From positions 5,790,501-5,854,500 of the forward strand of contig NZ_CP107968.1 of the NCBI RefSeq assembly GCF_036084755.1: DNA of 64,000 nucleotides, read 5' to 3'. A model generated the notes under the pieces. It searched no databases. It was not told the origin of the DNA and saw only the letters and a program-made list of their open reading frames with translations. Shown piece by piece: positions 18,218-25,753 of the stretch. The translations under genes were made by a program, and so were the position numbers. How positions within the stretch are numbered: the stretch's first letter is position 1; each line of letters opens with the position of its first letter. The stretch comes from Streptomyces sp. NBC_00370. Its GTDB lineage: Bacteria; Actinomycetota; Actinomycetes; Streptomycetales; Streptomycetaceae.

Positions 18218-18588
18218 GGGATCAAGTCTGCACGAGTCCGCCCCAGCTCCTGCCGACTCCTTCACCGGCCCTGCACCGGGCGTGGAATCTCCGTACCGCC
18301 TGGTCAGCAGGACCGACGGAGCGGAATGATCTCTTCCGCGGCGGTGCGGGCGCGCATCCTGCCAAAGCGCGGGCGGAAGGTCCACCCGGCGCTCCGGGGC
18401 GGCACCCGGAGCGCTGATCCGGAAGTTGTTCGTCAACTCCTCCGTGATGTTCACTCGTTCAGGTGGCGGAGCGGCCGATGCGCGCCCCCCTCCCGGATGC
18501 GCTGGGATGGTCTGAAGCCGTGCCAGGGGTGGGGGTTGTCTCGTAGTGACCGGTCGTCACCTCTGCTTCATGGGCGGACGAGTCAAGA
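18218..18588. other. intergenic region between divergent PP2C-like and conservon genes
   Basis: 371 bases without a convincing gene. It must carry the promoters of the two divergent units. A short inverted repeat AGTTG-TTCGT-CAACT lies near 18423-18437. No clear -35/-10 pair was recognised. Confidence 0.5.
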
Positions 18589-21477
18589 ATGCGAGCACCG
18601 GTGCAGAAGAAGCGGCCTCGGGGCAACGGCGGCATGACAGCTGACACTCCGGGCGAAGGGCGCCGTAAGCGGGTGCGCAGCCGGCTGTTCGCCGGTGTGG
18701 CGGTCATCGCCGTCACTGTCGTCGCCGCGGGTGTGCCCGGCGTACTCGACGCCTCCACCCGTCTGAACGACGCGCAGCGGCTCGTCACCCTCGCCGAGCT
18801 GAACCGGCAGACCGTGACGCTCGCCCACTCGCTGGCCGACGAACGCGACGAGGCCGTCGTGTACGTGGCGGCGGGACGCCCGGCGAAGGGCGAATCCGAG
18901 AAGGACGCGAAGGACGCGGACGGCCATCAGGTCTCCCGTGAGACCCGCGCACGCGTCGACCGGCAGATCGACGAGATCCGGGCCACCGGATCCGCGTCGG
19001 CCGGGCTGCTCAGGGACCTCTCCACCGTGCCGTCGGTCCGCGCCTCCGCCCTCACCGGCAAGGACGCGGCCCCCGACACGTACCGCGCCTACTCCGACGT
19101 CATCGACGACCTGCACGCGGTCGCCGAGCGGCTCGCCGAACGCGCCCCCGCCGAGGTGGCGGGAGACGTCCGCGCCTCCGTCGACCTCGACAGCGCGGTC
19201 GACCGGGCGTCCGGCACCCGCGCGCTGCTGCTGGGCGCGCTGGCCGTCCCCGCCGACGAGGAGGCGACGACGGTCATCGACCCGGTCACCGGCCTCCCCG
19301 TGCCGTCCTCGGACGATCTGGCGGCCAACAAGAAGAACGACGCGGCGCGCGACGCGCTCAGCGCCGCCGCGCAGCAGACCCGTACGGGTGAACTCGCCGC
19401 GCTCGCCGACTTCGACCGCACCGCGGACAGCCAGACGCGCGACTCTCTCGCCAGGACCGTCACAGGACCCGACATCACGGCGGCCGACGGCTATCTGAAG
19501 AAGCTCACCGACCGCCCGGAACTCTCCGAGTCCGAACGCTCCACCGACCAGGAGAAGGTCAGGACGGCCCTGTCCGCCCGTATCGACCAGATGCGCGGCG
19601 TCGAGGCGGGCCTCGGCAGCGACCAGCTCACCCGGCTCGAAAAGGTCCGCGACGACGACGTCACCGCGCTGGAGCTGCGCTTCGCGCTGCTCGGCGGCCT
19701 GCTGCTGATCGCCGTCGGCGTCGCGACGGCCGTCGCCCGCACGCTGACCCGGCCGCTCGCCGTGCTGCGCATCGGCGCCGCCCGGCTGGCCGAAGCGCCC
19801 GGGACGGCCGAGCCGGTGCGGTTCACCGGCCGCAACGACGAGTTCGCCCAGGTCGTACGGTCCCTCAACGCGCTGCACAGCAGGGTCGCGGGACTTCTCG
19901 ACCGGCCCGGTCCCGCGGGCGGCGAGACGACCGTTCCGATCGGCGCCAGTGCGAAGGCCGCGGCGCGGGGCACGGGATTCCAGGAGCACCCCGCGCTCCA
20001 GGAGCACACGGAACTCCACGGGCGCACGGAACCGCACGACCAGGCGGAACTCCAGGAGCGCGCGGAGCGGACGGCCGCCGAGCTGGCCCAGCTCCGGAAC
20101 ACCGTCGAGCACACCTTCGTCAACCTCTCGCTGCGCTCCCTCGGCCTCGTCGAGCGGCAGCTCGGCGTCATCGAGTCGCTGGAGGAGCGCGAGCAGGACC
20201 CGGACCGGCTCGCCACGCTCTACAAGCTCGACCATCTCGCGACGGTCATGCGCCGCCACAGCGAGAACCTGCTGGTCCTCGCCGAGCACGAACACGGCCA
20301 CAGCCACCCGGGCCCGGTACCGCTCGTGGACATGCTGCGCGCCGCCGTCAGCGAGATCGAGCGGTACGAGCGGATCACCATCCAGTCGCTGCCCACGCAC
20401 GCCCAGGTGGCCGGCTTCGCCGCCGACGACCTCAGCCATCTCGTCGCCGAGCTGCTGGAGAACGCCACCTCGTTCTCGCCGCCCGACGCCCAGGTGGAGC
20501 TGTCCGGGTGGCTGCTGGAGAGCGGCGAGGTGATGATCTCCGTCCAGGACAAGGGCATCGGCATGCCCGAGGACCGGCTCGGCGAGCTGAACGCCCTGCT
20601 GGACGAGGCGACCCAGAGCGACCGGGGCGAACAGGGCGCGCGTGACGCCTGGGGCACCCCCGGCGCACCCGCCGAGAGCGAGGGCCTGGGACTGCGGGTG
20701 GCGGCCCTCCTCGCCGCGCGGCACGGCGTACGGGTCCATCTGCGCAAGCACGAGGACGGCGGGCTCGCGGCCGTCGTCGTACTGCCGCAGGCGCTGCTCC
20801 CCGCGACGCAGCCCTCGACCGGTCCGGTCCCGGCCGCCGCGTACCCGCCGCCGACGGCGGGACCCGCGCCCGCCGTCCACCAGCCGGGCTCGGTCGCCGA
20901 GGCCAACTCCAACGCGCTGCCCGCCCGTCAGGCCGCTCCCGATCCGCTGATCGCGGCGGCCGAGGAGACGATCCGGGAGGTGGAGAGCGAGACGGCGGCG
21001 CCCGCGCGGGTCCGTCAGGACCCGTACGCCGTCGGCCCCGACACGCACGAACGGGCCGACGTCGACCAGGACACCTTCACCATGCGGCTGCCGCGCCAGC
21101 AGAGCGCGGAGCCGGACCCGGCACCCGCGTCCGAGCCGGCTGCATCCGCGTCCGAACCGGCGGCATCCGCGTCCGAACCCGAACAGACAGGACCGGAGTC
21201 CGATCCGGTCACCGACAAGGGACTGCCCAAGCGAACCCCCAAGGTCGTCAAGGCGGCGACCTCGCCCACCGAACGCACCGGCAGCGTCGACGCCGAGGAG
21301 CTGCGCCGCCGGCTCGGCGGCTTCCACCAGGGCGCGAAGGACGGCCGACGCGATGTCGAGGCCGAACTCACCGAGCGTTCCGACCGGACGGACGGCACCG
21401 ACCCGATAGCGTCCGGAGCGCGGGACGGGGAACGTGACGAAGAGGCGGGGGAGACAGTCGAGGAGGCACGCAGTTGA
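18589..21477 (+). CDS. cvnA: conservon sensor protein CvnA (nitrate/sulfonate-sensing-type histidine kinase-like ATPase)
   Basis: A 962-residue membrane protein and first gene of a conservon. A basic N-terminus leads to transmembrane segment 1 (about 32-52), a large extracytoplasmic helical sensor domain (about 53-358), transmembrane segment 2 (about 360-384), a HAMP domain, a helical region (HTFVNLSLRSLGLVERQL) and a GHKL ATPase domain with N box LLENATSFSPPD (about 622-633) and G box DKGIGMP. No canonical HExxT/P phospho-acceptor is evident, as is usual for CvnA. The C-terminal 220 residues are Ala/Glu/Pro-rich and disordered, with a short repeat (SASEPAA). The start at 18589 is used; ATG at 18634 is the alternative. 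The partners are the next three genes. Confidence 0.9.
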   Translation: MRAPVQKKRPRGNGGMTADTPGEGRRKRVRSRLFAGVAVIAVTVVAAGVPGVLDASTRLNDAQRLVTLAELNRQTVTLAHSLADERDEAVVYVAAGRPAKGESEKDAKDADGHQVSRETRARVDRQIDEIRATGSASAGLLRDLSTVPSVRASALTGKDAAPDTYRAYSDVIDDLHAVAERLAERAPAEVAGDVRASVDLDSAVDRASGTRALLLGALAVPADEEATTVIDPVTGLPVPSSDDLAANKKNDAARDALSAAAQQTRTGELAALADFDRTADSQTRDSLARTVTGPDITAADGYLKKLTDRPELSESERSTDQEKVRTALSARIDQMRGVEAGLGSDQLTRLEKVRDDDVTALELRFALLGGLLLIAVGVATAVARTLTRPLAVLRIGAARLAEAPGTAEPVRFTGRNDEFAQVVRSLNALHSRVAGLLDRPGPAGGETTVPIGASAKAAARGTGFQEHPALQEHTELHGRTEPHDQAELQERAERTAAELAQLRNTVEHTFVNLSLRSLGLVERQLGVIESLEEREQDPDRLATLYKLDHLATVMRRHSENLLVLAEHEHGHSHPGPVPLVDMLRAAVSEIERYERITIQSLPTHAQVAGFAADDLSHLVAELLENATSFSPPDAQVELSGWLLESGEVMISVQDKGIGMPEDRLGELNALLDEATQSDRGEQGARDAWGTPGAPAESEGLGLRVAALLAARHGVRVHLRKHEDGGLAAVVVLPQALLPATQPSTGPVPAAAYPPPTAGPAPAVHQPGSVAEANSNALPARQAAPDPLIAAAEETIREVESETAAPARVRQDPYAVGPDTHERADVDQDTFTMRLPRQQSAEPDPAPASEPAASASEPAASASEPEQTGPESDPVTDKGLPKRTPKVVKAATSPTERTGSVDAEELRRRLGGFHQGAKDGRRDVEAELTERSDRTDGTDPIASGARDGERDEEAGETVEEARS

Positions 21478-21968
21478 CAGCGACCAGCACATTCGGACTG
21501 AGTAGCGAAGCCCGAAACCTGCACTGGCTGTTGAGCAACCTCGTCGAGGAGGTGCCAGGAGTACGTTCCGTCGCGGTCGTCTCGTCCGACGGACTGCTGC
21601 TGCTCTCCTCCGACCAGGAGCACAACAGCGCGGCCGCGGAGGCGGCGGGCGGCGCGCCACGCGGCGAGGGACCGCGCGGCGCTGGCGCCGACCTGGCCAC
21701 CATCGTCTCCGGTATCGCCAGCCTCACCATCGGGGCGGCGAAGCTCATGGACGGCGGCGGGGTCAAGCAGACGATGGTCGCCATGGAGGAGGGCAGCGTC
21801 TTCATCATGTCCATCAGCGACGGCTCGTTGCTCGGCGTGCACGCGGCGCCCGACTGCGACATGAGCGTCGTGGCGTACCACATGGCGCTCTTCGTAGGCC
21901 GCGCCGGACACGTACTGACGCCCGAACTCCGCAGCGAGCTGCGCAAGTCCATGGAGAACGCCCGATGA
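21474..21968 (+). CDS. cvnB: conservon roadblock/LC7-domain protein CvnB
   Basis: A 164-residue roadblock/LC7 protein, the family that binds and regulates small GTPases. The fold is seen in LHWLLSNLVEEVPGVRSVAVVSSDGLLLL and in the C-terminal GSVFIMSISDGSLLGVHA and VAYHMALFV strands. The region between (about 52-72) carries a Gly/Ala/Arg insertion. The start is TTG at 21474, supported by a perfect AGGAGG seven bases before it and by the TTGA overlap with the cvnA stop. It should couple the sensor to the GTPase CvnD. Confidence 0.92.
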   Translation: MTATSTFGLSSEARNLHWLLSNLVEEVPGVRSVAVVSSDGLLLLSSDQEHNSAAAEAAGGAPRGEGPRGAGADLATIVSGIASLTIGAAKLMDGGGVKQTMVAMEEGSVFIMSISDGSLLGVHAAPDCDMSVVAYHMALFVGRAGHVLTPELRSELRKSMENAR

Positions 21969-22390
21969 CCGCCGCCGCCGGGTCCGCCGGTGCCCAGGCC
22001 CGCAGACTCCCGGTGCGCGGCGGCGACCGCCGCCCCGCGCGGGTCCGCCCGTACTCGCTCACCGGCGGCCGTACCCGCTTCGGGCACGTGCTGCTCGTGG
22101 AGACGTTCGTCGCCGCGATCGAGGCGGCCGACGAGCGCAGGGAACTGACCGACGGCGGGGCCGCGTGGCGCGTCATGCCCGAGATGCGGGCCATCGTCGA
22201 ACTGTGCCGCCGGATGCGCACGGTCGCCGAGATCTCGGCGCTGCTGAAGATGCCGCTCGGGGTGGTCCGGGTGCTCCTCAGCGACCTGGCCGACCAGGGA
22301 AAGATCCGTGTGTACGGGACGGGGCACGGCACCGGCCAGCCCGACCGTGCGCTGCTGGAAAGGGTGTTGGATGGACTCCGCCGTCTCTGA
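21965..22390 (+). CDS. cvnC: conservon DUF742 protein CvnC
   Basis: A 141-residue DUF742 protein. The signatures VRPYSLTGGRTR near the start and a winged-helix-like C-terminal half (RRMRTVAEISALLKMPLGVVRVLLSDLADQGKI-type residues) are visible. ATG at 21965 overlaps the cvnB stop (ATGA). DUF742 proteins are obligate members of conservons and may link the complex to DNA or to the GTPase. Confidence 0.92.
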   Translation: MTAAAGSAGAQARRLPVRGGDRRPARVRPYSLTGGRTRFGHVLLVETFVAAIEAADERRELTDGGAAWRVMPEMRAIVELCRRMRTVAEISALLKMPLGVVRVLLSDLADQGKIRVYGTGHGTGQPDRALLERVLDGLRRL

Positions 22391-23039
22391 CGTGACCGCC
22401 GCCCCGGCGGCCGGGCTCTTCGACGGGGCCCCGGGCAGTCCGGCCGACGTGCCCGAGGAACAGCTCCAGGACTGGCAGTTGGACCGCACCCGCGCACCGG
22501 TCGCCACGAAGATCGTCGTCGCCGGCGGCTTCGGTGTCGGCAAGACGACCTTCGTCGGTTCCGTCTCGGAGATCACACCGCTCCAGACCGAGGCGCTGAT
22601 GACGCAGGCGAGCGCGGAGACCGACGACCTCAGCGCGACGCCCGCCAAGCTCACCACGACCGTGGCGATGGACTACGGGCGGATCACGCTCTCCAACGAC
22701 CTGGTGCTGTACATCTTCGGCACGCCGGGACAGCAGCGGTTCTGGTTCATGTGGGACGACCTGGTGCGCGGCGCGATCGGCGCCGTCGTCCTCGCCGACA
22801 CCCGGCGGCTGTCCGACTGCTTCCCCGCGCTCGACTACTTCGAGAGCTGCGGGCTGCCGTACGTCGTCGCCGTCAACCACTTCGAGGGCACCGAGCTGTT
22901 CGAGCCGGACGACGTACGCGAGGCACTGTCCGTCCCGGCGCACATCCCCGTGCTGACCATGGACGCGCGCAACCGGGTCACGGCCGTCGAGTCGCTGCTC
23001 ACCCTGGTGCAGCACGCACTCGACAACACCCAAGAGTAG
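22371..23039 (+). CDS. cvnD: conservon GTPase CvnD
   Basis: A 222-residue Ras-like GTPase of the MglA/CvnD group. The P-loop is GGFGVGKTT (about 52-60), switch 2 is YIFGTPGQQRF, and the base-binding motif is the divergent NHFEG where classical GTPases have NKxD. ATG at 22371 (after GGAAAGGG) lies inside the cvnC gene, with a 20-base overlap. It completes the sensor, roadblock, DUF742 and GTPase set. Conservons act at the membrane like eukaryotic G-protein systems and affect development and antibiotic production in S. coelicolor. Confidence 0.92.
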   Translation: MDSAVSDVTAAPAAGLFDGAPGSPADVPEEQLQDWQLDRTRAPVATKIVVAGGFGVGKTTFVGSVSEITPLQTEALMTQASAETDDLSATPAKLTTTVAMDYGRITLSNDLVLYIFGTPGQQRFWFMWDDLVRGAIGAVVLADTRRLSDCFPALDYFESCGLPYVVAVNHFEGTELFEPDDVREALSVPAHIPVLTMDARNRVTAVESLLTLVQHALDNTQE

Positions 23040-23131
23040 CCTGCGTACCGGTCCGACCCCCCTTCGCAACGCCACCCCCCACACGACCAGTGCACGCACC
23101 GCGCACCACGCACCCCGACGGAGAGCCCGCC

Positions 23132-24370
23132 ATGCGGAAGATACTCATTGTGGGAGCCGGCCAGTCCGGTCTCCAACTCGCCCTCGGACTGCAGTCCCAG
23201 GGCTACGAGGTCACCCTGATGTCCAACCGCACGGCGGACGAGATCCGGACCGGCCGGGTCATGTCCACCCAGTGCATGTTCCACACCGCGCTCCAGCACG
23301 AGCGCGATCTCCAGCTCAACTTCTGGGAGTCGCAGGCCCCGAGGATCGTGGGGCTCGGCGTTTCCGTCGCCGCGCCCGACGCGAGCCGCGCGATCGACTG
23401 GGTCGGCAAGCTCGACGGCTACGCGCAGTCCGTCGACCAGCGGGTCAAGATGGCCGGCTGGATGGAGACCTTCGCGCAGCGCGGCGGCCAGTTGGTCATC
23501 CACGGCGCTGCCGTCTCCGACCTGGACTTCTTCGCCCGCACCTACGACCTGGTGCTCGTCTCCGCCGGCAAGGGCGAACTGGTCTCCATGTTCGGCAGGG
23601 ACGCCTCACGTTCCCCGTACGACGCCCCGCAGCGCGCCCTCGCCGTCGCCTATGTGCACGGTCTCGGCCCGCGCCCCGAACACCCGGACTTCGACGCCGT
23701 CCGGTGCAATTTGGTGCCGGGCGTGGGCGAGTTGTTCGTCATGCCGACCTTCACCACCAGCGGACGCGCCGACATCCTCTTCTGGGAGGGCGTACCGGGC
23801 GGCCCGCTCGACGCCTTCCAGGGCGTCAAGGACCCGGCCGAGCATCTGTCGCTCACGCTGGAGCTGATGGAGCGCTTCACGCCGTGGGAGTACGCGCGCG
23901 CCACCAAGGTCGAGCTGACGGACGCCAACGGCACGCTCTCCGGGCGGTACGCGCCGACCGTACGCAACCCCGTGGGGCAACTGCCGGGCGGCGGGCTCGT
24001 CCTGGGGGTCGCCGATGTCGTCGTCGCCAACGACCCGATCACCGGGCAGGGCTCCAACTCGGCGGCCAAATGCGCCGCCGCGTACCTCGAAGCGATAGTG
24101 GCGCACGGCGACGGGCAGTTCGACGAGGCGTGGATGCGGGCCACGTTCGACCGCTACTGGGACACCGCCCAGCACGTCACCAAGTGGACCAACGCCATGC
24201 TGGGCGTGCCGCCGGAGCATGTGCTCAACCTGATCGGCGCGGGGGGTCAACTCCAGCCGGTCGCCGACCGGTTCGCCAACGGCTTCAACGATCCGGCCGA
24301 CTTCGAGAACTTCTTCTACGAGCCCGCCCTGACGAACGCGTACCTCGCCGAGGTGTCGGGCGCCGCCTGA
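23132..24370 (+). CDS. StyA-like FAD-dependent styrene/indole monooxygenase family protein
   Basis: A 412-residue flavoprotein with an N-terminal Rossmann motif VGAGQSGLQLALGL and the second FAD-binding region GLVLGVADVVVANDPITGQGSNSAAK. The overall pattern fits the styrene/indole monooxygenase (StyA) group, two-component enzymes that need a separate NADH:FAD reductase; none is encoded nearby. ATG at 23132 follows GGAGAG. It lies 92 bases after cvnD on the same strand and is probably part of the conservon transcript, in the position where other conservons carry a cytochrome P450. Substrate unknown. Confidence 0.85.
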   Translation: MRKILIVGAGQSGLQLALGLQSQGYEVTLMSNRTADEIRTGRVMSTQCMFHTALQHERDLQLNFWESQAPRIVGLGVSVAAPDASRAIDWVGKLDGYAQSVDQRVKMAGWMETFAQRGGQLVIHGAAVSDLDFFARTYDLVLVSAGKGELVSMFGRDASRSPYDAPQRALAVAYVHGLGPRPEHPDFDAVRCNLVPGVGELFVMPTFTTSGRADILFWEGVPGGPLDAFQGVKDPAEHLSLTLELMERFTPWEYARATKVELTDANGTLSGRYAPTVRNPVGQLPGGGLVLGVADVVVANDPITGQGSNSAAKCAAAYLEAIVAHGDGQFDEAWMRATFDRYWDTAQHVTKWTNAMLGVPPEHVLNLIGAGGQLQPVADRFANGFNDPADFENFFYEPALTNAYLAEVSGAA

Positions 24371-24393
24371 TGGATCCGCTCCCTGGCCCCGGG

Positions 24394-25578
24394 TCAGAGC
24401 GCGGCGTCCGGGCGTACGGCGCCGAGCAGCGGGTTCGCGGCGATCGGCGACACCTTGACGGCGGCGCCGGGACGCGGTGCCTGGACGACCTTTCCGTCCC
24501 CCAGGTAGATCGCCACATGCGTGGCCTTGGGGAAGTAGACCACCAGGTCGCCGGGGCGCAGCTGGTTCAGCGGCACCCGGGGGAGCCGGCGCCACTGCTC
24601 CTGGCTGGTGCGCGGGATCGTCCGTCCCGCGTGCGCCCAGGACTGCGAGGTCAGCCCGGAGCAGTCGAAGGCGCCGGGCCCCTCGGCGCCCCACTGGTAC
24701 GGCTTGCCGACCTGCCCGACGGCGTACCGCACGGCGGCGCCGCCCTGCGCCGACGGTGCGGTGCGGCCGGTCCGGCTCTGCGGGCCGAGCGCGCCCGAGT
24801 CGACCAGTTTCCGCTGGGCCGCCTCCGTGCCGCTCTGCTCAAGGGAGTTGAGCTGGGCGACCTGGTCACCGCTGAGCCCGGCGAGCAGCGCGGTGACCTG
24901 GCGGAGCTTCGCCGCGGCCGTGTCGCGCTGCTGCTTCTTGCGCGCGGTGAGCGACTGCTGGGTGGCGAGCGCCTTGCGGGACGCGGTGGCGAGGGCGTCG
25001 GCGTGCTTCTCGCCCTTGGTGAGACCGGAGAGCGTCGCCGCCCTGCCGCGCGCGGCGCGCGCCAGCAGCCGCCCCTGGTCGACGGCGTGCTGCGGGTCGT
25101 CGGCGAGCAGCAGCCGCAGATAGTCCGAGAGGTCGGACTGGCCGTGGTACTGGGCGCGGGCGAGCTGTCCGACGTCGGCGCGGTTACGGGCGAGGGCGGC
25201 GCGGGCCCGGGCGAGCGAGGCGGTCAGCTGCTTCGTGGCAGCGCGCTGGCGGGTGAGGGCCACCTCGGTGGTGTTGTAGGCCTCGCCCGCTTCCTCCGAC
25301 TGCTGGTAGAGCTGCTGAAGCCGGGTGAGCATGGCGGGGACGGTCTCCGGGACGGCGCCGGGGGCAGCGGGCGCGGCGGGCGCTGCCGGGGCTGCCGGGG
25401 CGCCGGGTGGCCCGGGTGCCGCGGGCGCGGTGGTCGCGCCGGTGGCTCCGGGGGACGGCGCGGCAGCTGCGCCGCCCGGTGGCTCGGCGACGGCGGTCGA
25501 GGCGAACGGCACCGCCGCCAGCACGGTCGCGGTGGCCAGCGCCGCCGTACAGACGGATCGCAGAAGTCTGCCTGACAC
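24394..25578 (-). CDS. secreted NlpC/P60 peptidoglycan endopeptidase
   Basis: A 394-residue cell-wall hydrolase. It has a signal peptide (about 1-31), an Ala/Pro-rich linker (about 32-78), a coiled-coil domain (about 80-255, with many Arg/Ala/Gln heptads) and the C-terminal NlpC/P60 papain-like domain with catalytic Cys306 in FDCSGLT and His354 in THVAIYLG. This is the RipA/PcsB-like arrangement in which the coiled coil controls the enzyme. GTG at 25578 is preceded by GGAGG. It is convergent with the monooxygenase gene, only 23 bases apart. Confidence 0.92.
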   Translation of the reverse strand: MSGRLLRSVCTAALATATVLAAVPFASTAVAEPPGGAAAAPSPGATGATTAPAAPGPPGAPAAPAAPAAPAAPGAVPETVPAMLTRLQQLYQQSEEAGEAYNTTEVALTRQRAATKQLTASLARARAALARNRADVGQLARAQYHGQSDLSDYLRLLLADDPQHAVDQGRLLARAARGRAATLSGLTKGEKHADALATASRKALATQQSLTARKKQQRDTAAAKLRQVTALLAGLSGDQVAQLNSLEQSGTEAAQRKLVDSGALGPQSRTGRTAPSAQGGAAVRYAVGQVGKPYQWGAEGPGAFDCSGLTSQSWAHAGRTIPRTSQEQWRRLPRVPLNQLRPGDLVVYFPKATHVAIYLGDGKVVQAPRPGAAVKVSPIAANPLLGAVRPDAAL

Positions 25579-25726
25579 GTCATCACCTCCGGTTGCGGTT
25601 CGGAGTGTCCAGTCCTAGGTGATGATGATCCGATAAGTGGGGTGATTGGCCCGTATGTAGGCAGTACGGCGCAACGGAGTCACCCCGGGCGGGCCGATGT
25701 GTATGTCATACGGCGTGGCGGCTGGC

Positions 25727-25742
25727 GGCCGGAACACCGGCC
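25727..25742 (-). terminator. short hairpin after pseudokinase gene
   Basis: A perfect six-pair GGCCGG/CCGGCC stem with a four-base loop lies 11 bases after the pseudokinase stop. It is a plausible but short terminator. Confidence 0.4.
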
Positions 25743-25753
25743 TGCGGACCCGG

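Noticed and set aside
18583-21660. 1025-codon minus-strand frame across cvnA
   Set aside because: Shadow of the conservon sensor gene; no recognisable domain.
25579-25753. c-di-AMP (ydaO-type) riboswitch before the NlpC/P60 gene
   Set aside because: Such switches precede wall hydrolases in actinomycetes, but I could not find the conserved core in this 175-base leader.
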